Of a stretch of 64,000 nt of DNA, positions 1-9,029 are shown in pieces. Position numbers and translations under genes: made by a program. The notes beneath the pieces are model-generated. The model did no database searches and was not told the DNA's origin. It worked only from the letters and a program-made list of their open reading frames with translations. The first letter of the stretch is position 1, and each line of letters begins with the position of its first letter. This DNA comes from Flavobacteriales bacterium (GTDB lineage: Bacteria; Bacteroidota; Bacteroidia; Flavobacteriales_F; PHOS-HE28): positions 1,550,001 through 1,614,000 of the forward strand of contig JADJOI010000003.1 of NCBI GenBank assembly GCA_016713875.1. Direction: 5' to 3'.

Positions 1-207
1 GGAGATCCAGCTGGGCACAGCATTGCCCGAGGTGCCGTTGAACAGGTTGCCGGCGTAGCCGATGAACGGGGTGGCGTCGATGGTCAGGCCCCAATCACCA
101 TCCTGGGACAGCCAATTCTCACCGCGATTGCTGGTGATCTCACCCGTTTGGGCGGTCACTGCCGTAGCGGCGGAGATCGCTGCAGCGAACAGTACAGTCT
201 TTCTCAT
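1..207 (-). CDS. Exported protein, N-terminal part (probable outer-membrane beta-barrel)
   Basis: Only the first 69 codons are in the window; the gene runs off the left edge. The protein begins with a clear Sec signal peptide (MRKTVLFAAAISAATA, cleavage near TAQ-TG). The following residues, with DWGLTIDATPFIGYAGNLFN, resemble the first strand of Bacteroidota outer-membrane barrel proteins, in which a glycine- and aromatic-rich stretch follows a short polar linker. The ATG at 205-207 is the first in frame after a good promoter box at 286-293. The family is an inference from the N-terminus alone; the export signal is directly visible. Confidence 0.6.
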   Translation of the reverse strand, partial: MRKTVLFAAAISAATAVTAQTGEITSNRGENWLSQDGDWGLTIDATPFIGYAGNLFNGTSGNAVPSWIS

Positions 208-285
208 GACGAACGTTTTGGTTTTACGTGTGCTTCTCGTTGATACTCACGGTCCTTCCCGGTCAAAGGTAGGTCCGAGGCGCGG

Positions 286-317
286 CAAAGCTATTAACAA
301 TCGGTGCGGATATCAAC
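286..317 (-). promoter_or_regulatory. Bacteroidota-type promoter for the truncated exported-protein gene
   Basis: Read on the minus strand, GTTG (314-317) is followed after 20 bases by TAGCTTTG (286-293), a perfect TAnnTTTG -7 box with a near-consensus -33 box. A second weaker match, TACCTTTG, lies at 264-271. The leader would be about 55-75 bases. The remainder of the 208-452 gap shows no gene. Confidence 0.6.
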
Positions 318-452
318 ACTTTTTTGTTGATCCATCGATCCGTTCGTCGCTTTGGTCCGCCTCATCGCACGTTCGACCGTAGAATTCGGGGGCGAAGATA
401 GCCTCGGTTCCGACACTACCAAGTTCATGCCGGGAGAACTGTCATTCCACGA

Positions 453-1106
453 CTACTGGCGGTAGGCAAGCATTGGTACGAACCGGAAGTCGCCATGCTC
501 CTCGCGGCTGAGCGTATTGTCCTCCAGCCGTCGGATCCGGACCATGCGCTGCACCGGACCCTCTCCTACGGGAATGACCAGGGAACCACCGAGGCGTAGC
601 TGCTCCACCAGTGGTTCGGGCACGAATGGTGCTCCACAGGTGACCAGGATTCGGTCATAAGGAGCATAGGTCGGCAATCCTTGGAAGCCGTCGCCGTGAT
701 ACAGCGACGCCTTGTATCCCATGGACTCCAGCCTGGTCCTGGTGGACAGGAACAACGGTCGGTGCCGCTCGATGCTCCACACTTTGGCCCCCATCGCAGC
801 GAGCACAGCGGTCTGGTACCCGCTGCCTGTGCCCACTTCCAGAACGCGGTCCCCGCGTCGCACCTCCAGCAGCTGGGTCTGGGTCGCCACGGTGAAGGGT
901 TGCGATATCGTCTGGCCACATCCGATCGGGAACGGCTTGTCCTCATAGGCATGGAGCCTGAGCGCTGTATCCTCGAAGAACAGATGCCGCGGGACCTGGC
1001 CGATTGCTTCAAGGACCTGCGACGCGATGATGCCCTTGTTCCTCAATTCCTGCACTAGCTTCCGCCGTGCTCCTTGGGACCTGTAATCGTCACTTGGAAG
1101 GGTCAT
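453..1106 (-). CDS. pcm: Protein-L-isoaspartate O-methyltransferase
   Basis: This SAM-dependent enzyme methylates isoaspartyl residues in damaged proteins so that they revert to aspartate. The 217-residue length is typical. The N-terminus carries the substrate-side helices and the PFPIGCGQTISQP segment characteristic of PCMT. The SAM-binding motif I is VLEVGTGSGYQTAVLA, followed by the acidic post-I residue in VWSIER. GAPFVPEPLVEQL and GGSLVIPVGEG match later PCMT motifs. The ATG at 1106 is supported by a TACTTTTG promoter box only five bases upstream, so the transcript is probably leaderless. The gene is divergent from the oxidoreductase at 1173. Confidence 0.95.
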   Translation of the reverse strand: MTLPSDDYRSQGARRKLVQELRNKGIIASQVLEAIGQVPRHLFFEDTALRLHAYEDKPFPIGCGQTISQPFTVATQTQLLEVRRGDRVLEVGTGSGYQTAVLAAMGAKVWSIERHRPLFLSTRTRLESMGYKASLYHGDGFQGLPTYAPYDRILVTCGAPFVPEPLVEQLRLGGSLVIPVGEGPVQRMVRIRRLEDNTLSREEHGDFRFVPMLAYRQ

Positions 1107-1111
1107 CGCGG

Positions 1112-1119
1112 CAAAAGTA
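1112..1119 (-). promoter_or_regulatory. -7 box of pcm, nearly abutting the start codon
   Basis: The minus strand reads TACTTTTG, a perfect TAnnTTTG match, five bases before the pcm ATG. Transcription would begin at or next to the start codon. Confidence 0.6.
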
Positions 1120-1172
1120 GCAGCCCCCCCTCGGGGCCGGGGCCTATTTTCGCGCCGCTTTCAACAGTCACC

Positions 1173-2210
1173 ATGTCAGCAGGTCGTTTGCGCATCGGGG
1201 TCCTTGGGGCCGGCCATCTCGGTCGGATCCACCTTCAGCAGGCCTTGACCGTGGACGACTTCGAGGTGGTGGGCTTCCATGACCCGGACCCGGACAAATG
1301 CACGGCGATCCGATCCGAGTTCGGCCTTCCGGCGTTGGGTTCAGTGGATGCGGTGATCGAGGCGGCGGATGTGGTGGATGTGGTGACCCCGACCTTGAGC
1401 CACCACGGATGTGCCATGCAGGCCATGGCCAGGGGACGACATGTGTTCATCGAGAAGCCCCTGGCCAACACGCTGGTGGAGGGTCTTGACCTGGTCCGCA
1501 TGGCGGAGGACACAGGCCTCTGCGTCCAAGTGGGCCACGTCGAACGGTTCAATCCGGCGTTCCAAGCCGCTGTGCCCAGCTTGAAGGAGCCCCTGTTCAT
1601 CGAAGGCCACCGGCTCGCGCAGTTCAATCCCCGTGGAACGGACGTGCCGGTGATCCTCGACCTCATGGTGCATGACCTGGACCTGGTGTTGAGCACCGTG
1701 AGGTCCACCGTGACAGCAGTGCATGCGAGCGGTGTGGCAGTGGTGAGCGATTCGCCGGATATCGCCAACGCACGGATCGAGTTCGCCAACGGCTGTGTGG
1801 CCAATCTCACGGCCAGTCGGATCAGCTTGAAGAACATGCGGAAGATGCGCTTCTTCCAACGGGATGCATACATCTCCGTGGACATGCTGACCAAGGAGAC
1901 GGAGATCGTGCGGATGGAGGCGGTGGTCGGGGACCCGGATCCCTTCGCGATCACGCTCGATCTTGGCGGCGACAAGGGCAAGCGAGCGATCCAGTTCGAG
2001 AAACCCGAAGTGCCTTCGATCAACGCCATCCGGGAAGAGCTGCGGTCGTTCGCCGCATCGGTCCGTGCGGGCACATCCCCCACCGTCACCATCCAGGATG
2101 GTTTCGCGGCCTTGGAGCTGGCTCACCGGATCCTTGAGCGCATGCACGAGAACCTCCGGAGGGTGGGACCCGACGGCCACATACCAAAACCCACCGCCCC
2201 GCCGTTATGA
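1173..2210 (+). CDS. Gfo/Idh/MocA family oxidoreductase
   Basis: A 345-residue NAD(P)-dependent sugar or cyclitol dehydrogenase-type protein. The N-terminal Rossmann fold starts with IGVLGAGHLGRIH and the family signature EKPLA lies near residue 98 (HVFIEKPLANT). The C-terminal alpha/beta domain includes GHVERFNPAF and MVHDLDLVL, where H-D correspond to the usual catalytic region. The true substrate cannot be read from sequence. The ATG at 1173 was chosen over an upstream in-frame start because a TATTTTCG box (1145-1152) lies between them and the Rossmann motif starts eight residues in. The stop overlaps the next gene as ATGA. Confidence 0.85.
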   Translation: MSAGRLRIGVLGAGHLGRIHLQQALTVDDFEVVGFHDPDPDKCTAIRSEFGLPALGSVDAVIEAADVVDVVTPTLSHHGCAMQAMARGRHVFIEKPLANTLVEGLDLVRMAEDTGLCVQVGHVERFNPAFQAAVPSLKEPLFIEGHRLAQFNPRGTDVPVILDLMVHDLDLVLSTVRSTVTAVHASGVAVVSDSPDIANARIEFANGCVANLTASRISLKNMRKMRFFQRDAYISVDMLTKETEIVRMEAVVGDPDPFAITLDLGGDKGKRAIQFEKPEVPSINAIREELRSFAASVRAGTSPTVTIQDGFAALELAHRILERMHENLRRVGPDGHIPKPTAPPL

Positions 2211-3079
2211 ACCGTCGGTCCATGCGTTCCACCACCCTGATCGGGGTCGCTGCGCTGTCGCTTTTGTGTTCCTGCACCAAGGGCGACAAGGAAGCATCCT
2301 ATCTGCAGCTCGGCACCGTTTCGGTGGTGGCCGACCCACTGACCGAGGGGACGGGATCGCACCGGATCACCGACCTGTGGGTGTTCGCGGATGACGAGGC
2401 CCTCGGGGTCTGGGAGTCGGGTTCTCGCCTGCCCGTGCTGCGCGAGGGTGATGTGACCATCAAGCTCATCGCGGGGATCCCGCGGAACGGCATGCGTGAT
2501 GATCGCATCCAGTATCCGTTCTACGCCACCTGGTCCGGAACGGTGGCTCTGGCAAAAGGGTCCACGGTCCGGATCGACCCGGCGTTCGTTCACTTCAGTG
2601 GGAACACTTACTGGATCGAGGACTTCGAGGACCCTGGATTCAAGTTCACCCGGAGCGCCGAAAGCGACACCACCATGGTGCTCGTGAACGACGCGGCCCT
2701 GGTGCTCACCGGGAATGGCTCCGGCCTGATCCATGTGGACCAGGACAAGCCCTACGTGCGCATGGTGAGCAGCGATGCGTTCACACCGAACGGGGCCGTT
2801 TTCCTGGAGATCGATCGGCGCAGCGACCATCGGTTCCTGATCGGAGGCCTGATGGACCCGTCCGGCGGGGGAAGCACCATCGATCTGCCCTACCTCTATG
2901 TGGCACCCACCCTGCGCGACGACGGCGGCATGCCCTGGTCCAAGATCTATGTGGACCTGAGCAGCCTGTTCAACGCACCCGGGATCACCAACAAGCGGTT
3001 CTACATCGAAGTACAGCTCGTGGATGGCGCCACCTCCGGAACCATCTACCTGGACGACATCAAGGTCGTACACCGCTGA
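2207..3079 (+). CDS. Lipoprotein of unknown function
   Basis: A 290-residue protein with a lipoprotein signal: a basic start, hydrophobic core and lipobox LLCSC-TKG, so Cys about position 24 would be acylated. The mature part is beta-rich with repeated VTIKLIAGIP- and IYVDLSSLF-like strands and ends in GTIYLDDIKVVHR, resembling a carbohydrate-binding or jelly-roll type fold. I cannot assign a family. It overlaps the oxidoreductase by four bases and is followed after nine bases by a sugar transferase gene, so the three are probably cotranscribed and may serve surface polysaccharide assembly (inference). Confidence 0.75.
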   Translation: MNRRSMRSTTLIGVAALSLLCSCTKGDKEASYLQLGTVSVVADPLTEGTGSHRITDLWVFADDEALGVWESGSRLPVLREGDVTIKLIAGIPRNGMRDDRIQYPFYATWSGTVALAKGSTVRIDPAFVHFSGNTYWIEDFEDPGFKFTRSAESDTTMVLVNDAALVLTGNGSGLIHVDQDKPYVRMVSSDAFTPNGAVFLEIDRRSDHRFLIGGLMDPSGGGSTIDLPYLYVAPTLRDDGGMPWSKIYVDLSSLFNAPGITNKRFYIEVQLVDGATSGTIYLDDIKVVHR

Positions 3080-3088
3080 CCTGAACGC

Positions 3089-4504
3089 ATGGACAGACGC
3101 GCCCAGGTCATCCGCTACGTGATCTCCGACATCCTCTCGGCGGCGACCGCGTGGACGCTCTTCTACCTGTACCGGAAGACGGTACTCGAACCCTTGACCT
3201 TCGGCCACCCGGTCCCCATCGAACTCGACCGGAACTTCCTCACCGGACTGATGATCATTCCCTTGTTCTGGCTGGGGTTGTACACCATGATCGGCGGCTA
3301 TTCGGACATCTACCGGCGGTATCGCACAAAGGAGCTCGGGCAGACCCTGCTGATCAGCGTGATCGGGGTGGTCGTGATCTTCTTTGCCTTGCTCCTGGAC
3401 GACGAGGTACCGGACGGAACCTACCTGTGGCGCTCCTTCCTGGTGCTCTTCGGCCTGCATTTCGGGCTGACCTTCCTGCCTCGGTTCCTGCTCACGAGCC
3501 GAACGGTACGCATGGTGCATGACCGCCGCATCGGCTTCAACACGGTGCTGGTGGGGGGCAACGAGCGCGCAGTGGCCATCCATCAGGAGATCGAGGTCAT
3601 GCCGAAGAGCCCCGGCAACCGGTTCATCGGCTTCGTCAGCGTGAACGGTGGCGATCAGCAGTTGGGGTCCACGGGTCTGCCCCGGATCGGAAAATGGACG
3701 GACCTGCGACGTGTGATCGGCGACAACCAGGTGGAGGAGGCCATCATTGCCGTGGAGAGCAGTGAGCATGAGCACATCAGCCGCATCATCAACGAGCTGG
3801 AAGGCACCAACGTGCGGATCAAAGTGATCCCCGACATGTACGACATCATGGCGGGGAGCGTGAAGATGACCAGCATCTTCGGGGCGCCGCTGATCGAGGT
3901 GAACCCACAGATCATGCCGGCCTGGCAGTTCGCCCTGAAGCGGCTGGTCGACCTTGTGTTCAGCGGGGTGGCGCTGCTCCTGCTCTCACCCTTGCTACTG
4001 GTCATCGCCGCCTTGGTGCGCGCCTCCGGTCCGGGGCCCACCTTCTTCCGGCAGGAGCGCGTCGGCCGGTTCGGCAGACCGTTCCGCATCATCAAGTTCC
4101 GCAGTATGGTGGCCGATGCCGAGCAGGCCGGTCCGCAGCTCAGCAGCTCCACCGACCCGCGCATCACCCCCATCGGGCGCTTCCTGCGGCGCACCCGGCT
4201 GGACGAGCTGCCCCAGTTCTGGAACGTGCTGAAGGGCGACATGAGCCTGGTGGGGCCGCGCCCCGAACGGCAGTTCTTCATCGACCGCATCATGGAAGTG
4301 GCCCCCCACTACCGCCACCTGCACAAGGTGCGCCCGGGCATCACCAGCTGGGGCCAGGTGAAGTTCGGCTATGCCGAGAACGTGGAGCAGATGGTGCGCC
4401 GCCTCAAGTACGACATCCTGTACATCGAGAACATGAGCCTGGCCGTGGACCTCAAGATCCTCGCCTACACGGTCATCATCATGTTGAAGGGCGACGGCAA
4501 GTAG
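3089..4504 (+). CDS. Undecaprenyl-phosphate sugar phosphotransferase (exopolysaccharide initiating)
   Basis: A 471-residue polyprenyl glycosylphosphotransferase that would transfer a sugar-1-phosphate to undecaprenyl phosphate and start assembly of a surface polysaccharide on the inner membrane. It has about four N-terminal membrane segments (residues 10-130), a CoA-binding-like Rossmann domain (about 140-250), another membrane helix (LVDLVFSGVALLLLSPLLLV) and the C-terminal bacterial sugar transferase domain. Diagnostic motifs in the last part are FRIIKFRSM, RRTRLDELPQFWNVLKGDM and SLVGPRPE. This is the WcaJ/CpsE-type architecture; the donor sugar is unknown. Confidence 0.92.
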   Translation: MDRRAQVIRYVISDILSAATAWTLFYLYRKTVLEPLTFGHPVPIELDRNFLTGLMIIPLFWLGLYTMIGGYSDIYRRYRTKELGQTLLISVIGVVVIFFALLLDDEVPDGTYLWRSFLVLFGLHFGLTFLPRFLLTSRTVRMVHDRRIGFNTVLVGGNERAVAIHQEIEVMPKSPGNRFIGFVSVNGGDQQLGSTGLPRIGKWTDLRRVIGDNQVEEAIIAVESSEHEHISRIINELEGTNVRIKVIPDMYDIMAGSVKMTSIFGAPLIEVNPQIMPAWQFALKRLVDLVFSGVALLLLSPLLLVIAALVRASGPGPTFFRQERVGRFGRPFRIIKFRSMVADAEQAGPQLSSSTDPRITPIGRFLRRTRLDELPQFWNVLKGDMSLVGPRPERQFFIDRIMEVAPHYRHLHKVRPGITSWGQVKFGYAENVEQMVRRLKYDILYIENMSLAVDLKILAYTVIIMLKGDGK

Positions 4505-4552
4505 GCAAGGATCACCCCGACCCGTCCGCGCCCTATTTTCACGCCCCTATCC

Positions 4553-5443
4553 ATGAAGAACATCTCCGTCATCGGTGCCGGCCAAATGGGCAATGGCATC
4601 GCCCACGTGTTCGCCCAGGGCGGGTACGACGTCACCCTCATCGACATCGCCCAGGACCGGCTGGACAAGGCCGTGGCCACGATCGCGCGCAACCTGGACC
4701 GCCAGGTGGCGAAGGGCACCCTCACCGAGGAGGGGAAGCAGGCGGCGTTGGCCCGCATCGCCACCAGCACCGACATGGCCGTGGGGGTGAGGACCGCCGA
4801 TCTGGTGGTGGAGGCCGCCACCGAGAACGTGGACCTGAAGCTCAAGATCTTCCGTGACATCGATGCGAACGCCCCCAAAGGCTGCATCCTGGCCACCAAC
4901 ACGAGCAGCATCAGCATCACGCGCATCGCAGCCGCCACCCAGCGCCCGGCCGAAGTGATCGGCATGCACTTCATGAACCCCGTGCCCGTGATGAAACTGG
5001 TGGAGGTGATCCGCGGCTACACCACCACCGACGCCGTCACCAGAACGATCATGGACCTGAGCACGGCCATCGGCAAGGTGCCCGTGGAGGTGAACGACCA
5101 CGCCGGATTCGTGAGCAACCGGATCCTGATGCCCATGATCAACGAGGCCATCGAGACGCTCTTCCAGGGCGTGGGCGGCGTGGCCGAGATCGACACGGTG
5201 ATGAAGCTGGGCATGGCGCATCCCATGGGTCCGTTGCAGCTGGCCGACTTCATCGGGCTCGACACCTGCCTGGCGATCCTGCGTGTGCTGCACGAGGGCT
5301 TCGGCAACCCCAAGTACGCCCCCTGCCCCCTGCTCGTGCAGATGGTGACCGCCGGCAAGCTCGGTGTGAAGAGCGGCGAGGGCTTCTACCAGTACACCGC
5401 CGGGAGCAAGGACTTGGTGGTGGCACCGGCGTTCAAGAAGTGA
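4553..5443 (+). CDS. hbd: 3-hydroxybutyryl-CoA (3-hydroxyacyl-CoA) dehydrogenase
   Basis: A 296-residue NAD-dependent L-3-hydroxyacyl-CoA dehydrogenase. The N-terminus ISVIGAGQMGNGIAHVFAQ is the dinucleotide-binding fold. The catalytic His lies in VIGMHFMNPVPVMKLVEVI, and NDHAGFVSNRILMPMINEA begins the dimerising C-terminal domain. It would act in fatty-acid beta-oxidation or in butyryl-CoA/phenylacetate-type metabolism. It has its own candidate -7 box TATTTTCA at 4534-4541. Length matches stand-alone Hbd/PaaH rather than the large fused FadJ type. Confidence 0.93.
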   Translation: MKNISVIGAGQMGNGIAHVFAQGGYDVTLIDIAQDRLDKAVATIARNLDRQVAKGTLTEEGKQAALARIATSTDMAVGVRTADLVVEAATENVDLKLKIFRDIDANAPKGCILATNTSSISITRIAAATQRPAEVIGMHFMNPVPVMKLVEVIRGYTTTDAVTRTIMDLSTAIGKVPVEVNDHAGFVSNRILMPMINEAIETLFQGVGGVAEIDTVMKLGMAHPMGPLQLADFIGLDTCLAILRVLHEGFGNPKYAPCPLLVQMVTAGKLGVKSGEGFYQYTAGSKDLVVAPAFKK

Positions 5444-5445
5444 CC

Positions 5446-6174
5446 ATGCGCAGGTGGGCCGCCATCGTCCTTTTGTTCCTGACGACGGTAGTGCTGGCCC
5501 AGGACAGCAGCATCGTGCGCTCGAAGTGGCGGATCGGCGCATCAGGCATCGTTGGCGCAGGCTATCGGCAATTGGTCAGCGATGGGAGCAGCACCTACAA
5601 CGGTACGCTCATCGCCCTTCGGGATGACCTGGAGGAGCCCGCGCCTGTATTCGGCGGCGGAGTTGATGTGACCTTCGACCTGAGCCCGCATTGGTCCCTG
5701 GCCTCGGGACCGCAATTCCTCGACCTTGGATACCGGACGGACAGAATGCCCGTCGTTTCAGTGGATCCGGAAGAAGTGGACCCGACGCTCGCGGAGTCCG
5801 GCCGAATCAACTACCACTACCAGTACATGAGCCTGCCCCTGCTTGTGCGCTATCGCATCGGAAGTGGCCGGTTCCAGTTCGAGCCGGCGTTGGGCGTTGC
5901 CGGTGATCTCTTGCTCGATGCCTATACCGTCATCGAGTTGTTCGGGCCTGATGGCTTGGAGGACCTGGAACGAAACAGCGCTCCATACGAAGAGCTTCGA
6001 AGGATGACGATCTCCGCTGTTGGGGAACTGAACCTGCACTACCACATGGGCCGGCGTTGGGAACTGCGCTTGGCGCCACAAGCCCGGTATCAGGCGATGG
6101 TGTTAAGCGACACACCCATATCGGATCGCCTTTACACCGGCGGTCTCACCTTGGGATGCATGTTCCGTCTCTGA
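5446..6174 (+). CDS. Outer-membrane beta-barrel protein (PorT-like)
   Basis: A 242-residue exported protein starting with signal peptide MRRWAAIVLLFLTTVVLAQ. The mature chain alternates polar and hydrophobic residues (WRIGASGIVGAGYR, YMSLPLLVRYRIG, ELRLAPQARYQAMV) and ends with an aromatic/hydrophobic strand GGLTLGCMFRL, typical of Bacteroidota barrels with a PorT-type domain. YMSLPLLVRY is a particularly common segment of that family. A GTG two codons earlier is possible, but the ATG at 5446 places the signal peptide correctly. It nearly abuts hbd and its 3' end overlaps the next gene by 19 bases. Confidence 0.75.
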   Translation: MRRWAAIVLLFLTTVVLAQDSSIVRSKWRIGASGIVGAGYRQLVSDGSSTYNGTLIALRDDLEEPAPVFGGGVDVTFDLSPHWSLASGPQFLDLGYRTDRMPVVSVDPEEVDPTLAESGRINYHYQYMSLPLLVRYRIGSGRFQFEPALGVAGDLLLDAYTVIELFGPDGLEDLERNSAPYEELRRMTISAVGELNLHYHMGRRWELRLAPQARYQAMVLSDTPISDRLYTGGLTLGCMFRL

Positions 6175-6677
6175 GCTCCGTGAGGATCCGTCCGGCCACT
6201 GCAGCCGACATCCCGCTGATCCAAGCCATCGCGCACGCCGCATGGCCGGTGGCGTACTCGGGCATCATCAGCCCGGCGCAGATCGCCTACATGCTTGACC
6301 GCATGTACGGCACCCCCGCGCTCGAGGAGCAGTTCGGCCCGAAGGGGCACCGCTTCCTCATCGCGGAGCAGGCGGGCACGCCCGTCGGGTTCGCGGGCTT
6401 CGAGCATCGGTATGCCCCCGGCCGGTCACGGTTGCACAAACTGTACGTGCTGCCCGCGGTGAAGGGCGCCGGCGTGGGACATGTCCTGCTGGAAGCGGTA
6501 TTGATCGAGGCCATGAAGGCCGGGGATACCGCCGTGGAACTGAACGTGAACAAGCAGAACCCCGCGAAGGAGTTCTACGCCCGACACGGCTTCACGATCG
6601 AACGGGACGAGGTGCTCGACATCGGTGGCGGCTTCGTGATGGACGACCACGTGATGGTGCGCCGGTTCCGACCATGA
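6156..6677 (+). CDS. GNAT family N-acetyltransferase
   Basis: A 173-residue protein with the GNAT fold: an N-terminal VRIRPATAADIPLIQAIAH strand-helix, the acetyl-CoA pyrophosphate loop region LHKLYVLPAVKGAGVGHVLL (motif A, with the usual R/Q-x-x-G-x-G/A replaced by KGAGVG), and motif B in ELNVNKQNPAKEFYARHGF. Such enzymes acetylate amines, ribosomal proteins or small molecules; the substrate is unknown. The start is uncertain: ATG 6156 overlaps the upstream gene, and a GTG at 6180 five bases after its stop would remove eight residues. Confidence 0.85.
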   Translation: MHVPSLSSVRIRPATAADIPLIQAIAHAAWPVAYSGIISPAQIAYMLDRMYGTPALEEQFGPKGHRFLIAEQAGTPVGFAGFEHRYAPGRSRLHKLYVLPAVKGAGVGHVLLEAVLIEAMKAGDTAVELNVNKQNPAKEFYARHGFTIERDEVLDIGGGFVMDDHVMVRRFRP

Positions 6678-6701
6678 GGAGCACCGGCTCTGGACGACCG
6701 G

Positions 6702-7397
6702 TCAATGCACCAGGTCCGAGGCCGTCAGTCCGTACCGCTTGAACAACCGCGCCTTGCGTTTCTCCAGCCGCGCGGTGGCCTTGGGGGTGCGCGCCTCCCG
6801 GGCGGCCACCGCCAGCTCGCCGGCCTGGATGCGGTGAACGATCTGTTCGATCAGGGCATCCTCGCCCAACGCATCGTAGTCGTCCTTCAGGTCGTTGCCG
6901 AAGAGCTTCGCCACACCCTGCCAGATGAAGGCCTGGAAGCTCCCGCGCAACCGCTTCACCAGCTCATAGCCGGTGCTGCCGGTCTCGCGGTCGATGAGCT
7001 TGATGAGGATGCCCCCCTGCGTGATGGTGAGGTCGGTGATCTCCGCCTCGAACTCCGCCCGCAGCTCGGCCTCCGCCATTTTCATGTACAGATCGCGGTC
7101 CCTGTCGCTCTTCAGCGCGGACGACTCGTAGCCATATTGCTCCAGCAGCTCGGCGCTGACGCGTGCATAGGGATACACCTTCACCACGTTGCGCACCAGC
7201 CGGTCGTAGCGCGCGGCCTGCCGTCGTGCCTTCGCGCTGGTGAAGCCTTCGACACGTTTCTCGGGCAGCAGGATGGTAGGCACGGTATCCCCGTTCTCCA
7301 CCCGAAGGGTGATGAACGGATACGGGGAACCCTCCTGGGCGGCCAGAGGCGACCACCAGGTCAGCAGAAGCAGGGCGAGCGCGAGCGATCGAGCCAT
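6702..7397 (-). CDS. DUF4294 domain-containing exported protein
   Basis: A 231-residue protein with signal peptide MARSLALALLLLTWWSPLAAQ, then a core with ILLPEKRVEGFTSAKARRQ, YDRLVRNVVKVYPYARVS and EITDLTITQGGILIKLIDR, the pattern of the Bacteroidota DUF4294 family. Function is unknown. The start at 7397 is preferred over an in-frame TTG at 7430 because a CACCTTTG promoter-like box (7428-7435, minus strand) overlaps the latter. Highly basic C-terminus (KATARLEKRKARLFKRYGL). Confidence 0.85.
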   Translation of the reverse strand: MARSLALALLLLTWWSPLAAQEGSPYPFITLRVENGDTVPTILLPEKRVEGFTSAKARRQAARYDRLVRNVVKVYPYARVSAELLEQYGYESSALKSDRDRDLYMKMAEAELRAEFEAEITDLTITQGGILIKLIDRETGSTGYELVKRLRGSFQAFIWQGVAKLFGNDLKDDYDALGEDALIEQIVHRIQAGELAVAAREARTPKATARLEKRKARLFKRYGLTASDLVH

Positions 7398-7461
7398 GGG
7401 ACCCCCGATGGGGACGACGGAACAACGCAAAGGTGGGGCCGTTCTTGCCCCTTGTACCCGC

Positions 7462-8961
7462 TTAGCGCCTGCGAAGTTTCCACAGGGACGGACCCTGGGC
7501 GACGGCCGGTGCCACAGCTACGGACCCGGAGCGGCCGTCCAGGATCCCGGCGGCAATGGCCGCAGCGGCCTGCTCCTCCACCGGATCGGAGCCATCCAGC
7601 ACCTCGGGCCGGAAATGGTCGCGCACGAAGTGCGTGTCGTAGGCCCCCTTGCGAAAGGCCTCGTGCCCCATGGTGAAGCGGCAGAACGGCAGCGTGGTCT
7701 CCACCCCGCCGATGGCATAGTCGTCGATGGCCCGTTCCATGCGAGCGATGGCCTCTTCGCGGGTAGCCCCGTGGGTGATCAGCTTGGCGATCATGGGGTC
7801 GTAGTGGATCGGGATGGTCATCCCCTCTTCGAAGCCGTCGTCCACGCGGACCCCGGGGCCCTGCGGCGGTCGGTAGGTGGTGAGCGTGCCGATATCAGGC
7901 AGGAAGTTGTTGGCCGGGTCCTCGGCGTACACGCGGATCTCGATCGCGTGGCCGTTGATGGCCAGGTCGTCCTGCGCAAAGGGCAGCTTCTCCCCTTCGG
8001 CCACGCGGATCTGCAGCTTCACCAGGTCGAGGCCGGTGATCATCTCGGTCACGGGATGCTCCACCTGCAGGCGGGTGTTCATCTCCATGAAGAAGAAGTC
8101 GCGCCGCTCATCGAGCAGGAACTCCACGGTGCCTGCGCCCACATAATCCACGCTCTTGGCCACGCTCACCGCGGCCTCGCCGATGCGCTTGCGCAGCTCG
8201 GGGGTCAGCACGGCGCTGGGGGCCTCCTCCACCACCTTCTGGTGCCGGCGCTGCACGCTGCACTCACGCTCGAATAAGTAGCACACGTTGCCGTGGGTGT
8301 CGGCCATCACCTGCACCTCGATGTGGCGCGGACCGGCCACGTACTTCTCGATGAACACGCTGCCGTCGCCGAAGGCGTTCTGCGCCTCGCTGATCGCGCG
8401 CTCCAGGCTCTCCTTCAGCTCGGGCTCGGCGTTCACCACGCGCATGCCCTTGCCGCCCCCACCGGCCGCCGCCTTGATGAGGATCGGGAAGGTGATGGTC
8501 TTCGCCACCTTCATGGCCTCCTCCAGGCCGCTCACGGCGCCCTCGGTACCGGGCACCAGGGGCACGCCGAAGGCCTTGACGGCCTCCTTGGCGGCGAGCT
8601 TGTCGCCCATCACCTTCATGGCGTGGGGCGTGGGCCCTACGAAGATCACGCCGGCCTTCTCCAAGGCCTGGGCGAAGGCCCCGTTCTCGCTGAGGAAGCC
8701 GTAGCCAGGGTGCACGGCATCCACCTTCAGGTCCGTGCAGACCTGCACAAGCTTGTCGATCACCAGGTAGCTCTCCTTGCTGGGCGCCGGACCGATGCAC
8801 ACGGCCTCGTCGGCGAAGCGCACGAAGGGCGCGTTCCGATCGGCCTCGGAGTACACGGCCACGGTGCTGATGCCCATCTCGCGGGCGCTGCGCATCACAC
8901 GGAGGGCGATCTCGCCCCGGTTGGCGACGAGCAGTTTCTGGATCTTCTTCTTTTTTTGCAT
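7462..8961 (-). CDS. accC: Acetyl-CoA (acyl-CoA) carboxylase, biotin carboxylase subunit
   Basis: A 499-residue ATP-grasp enzyme that carboxylates the biotin of its carrier protein in the first step of malonyl-CoA (or another acyl-CoA) carboxylation. The N-terminus KLLVANRGEIALRVMRSARE is diagnostic, followed by VHPGYGFLSENGAFA, the glycine-rich lid AAAGGGGKGMRVV, and FFMEMNTRLQVEHPVTEMI with the metal- and bicarbonate-binding residues. It is about 50 residues longer than classic AccC; the extra C-terminal tail is Ala-rich. No biotin carrier or carboxyltransferase gene lies beside it, so whether it serves fatty-acid synthesis or propionyl-CoA metabolism is open. A CATCTTCG box is at 8987-8994. 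Confidence 0.93.
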   Translation of the reverse strand: MQKKKKIQKLLVANRGEIALRVMRSAREMGISTVAVYSEADRNAPFVRFADEAVCIGPAPSKESYLVIDKLVQVCTDLKVDAVHPGYGFLSENGAFAQALEKAGVIFVGPTPHAMKVMGDKLAAKEAVKAFGVPLVPGTEGAVSGLEEAMKVAKTITFPILIKAAAGGGGKGMRVVNAEPELKESLERAISEAQNAFGDGSVFIEKYVAGPRHIEVQVMADTHGNVCYLFERECSVQRRHQKVVEEAPSAVLTPELRKRIGEAAVSVAKSVDYVGAGTVEFLLDERRDFFFMEMNTRLQVEHPVTEMITGLDLVKLQIRVAEGEKLPFAQDDLAINGHAIEIRVYAEDPANNFLPDIGTLTTYRPPQGPGVRVDDGFEEGMTIPIHYDPMIAKLITHGATREEAIARMERAIDDYAIGGVETTLPFCRFTMGHEAFRKGAYDTHFVRDHFRPEVLDGSDPVEEQAAAAIAAGILDGRSGSVAVAPAVAQGPSLWKLRRR

Positions 8962-9029
8962 GCAGGTGCCCCCAGGGCCGGGTCCGCGAAGATGCGACGG
9001 CTTGGCCTGATGTTTGGCACCTTCGGGCC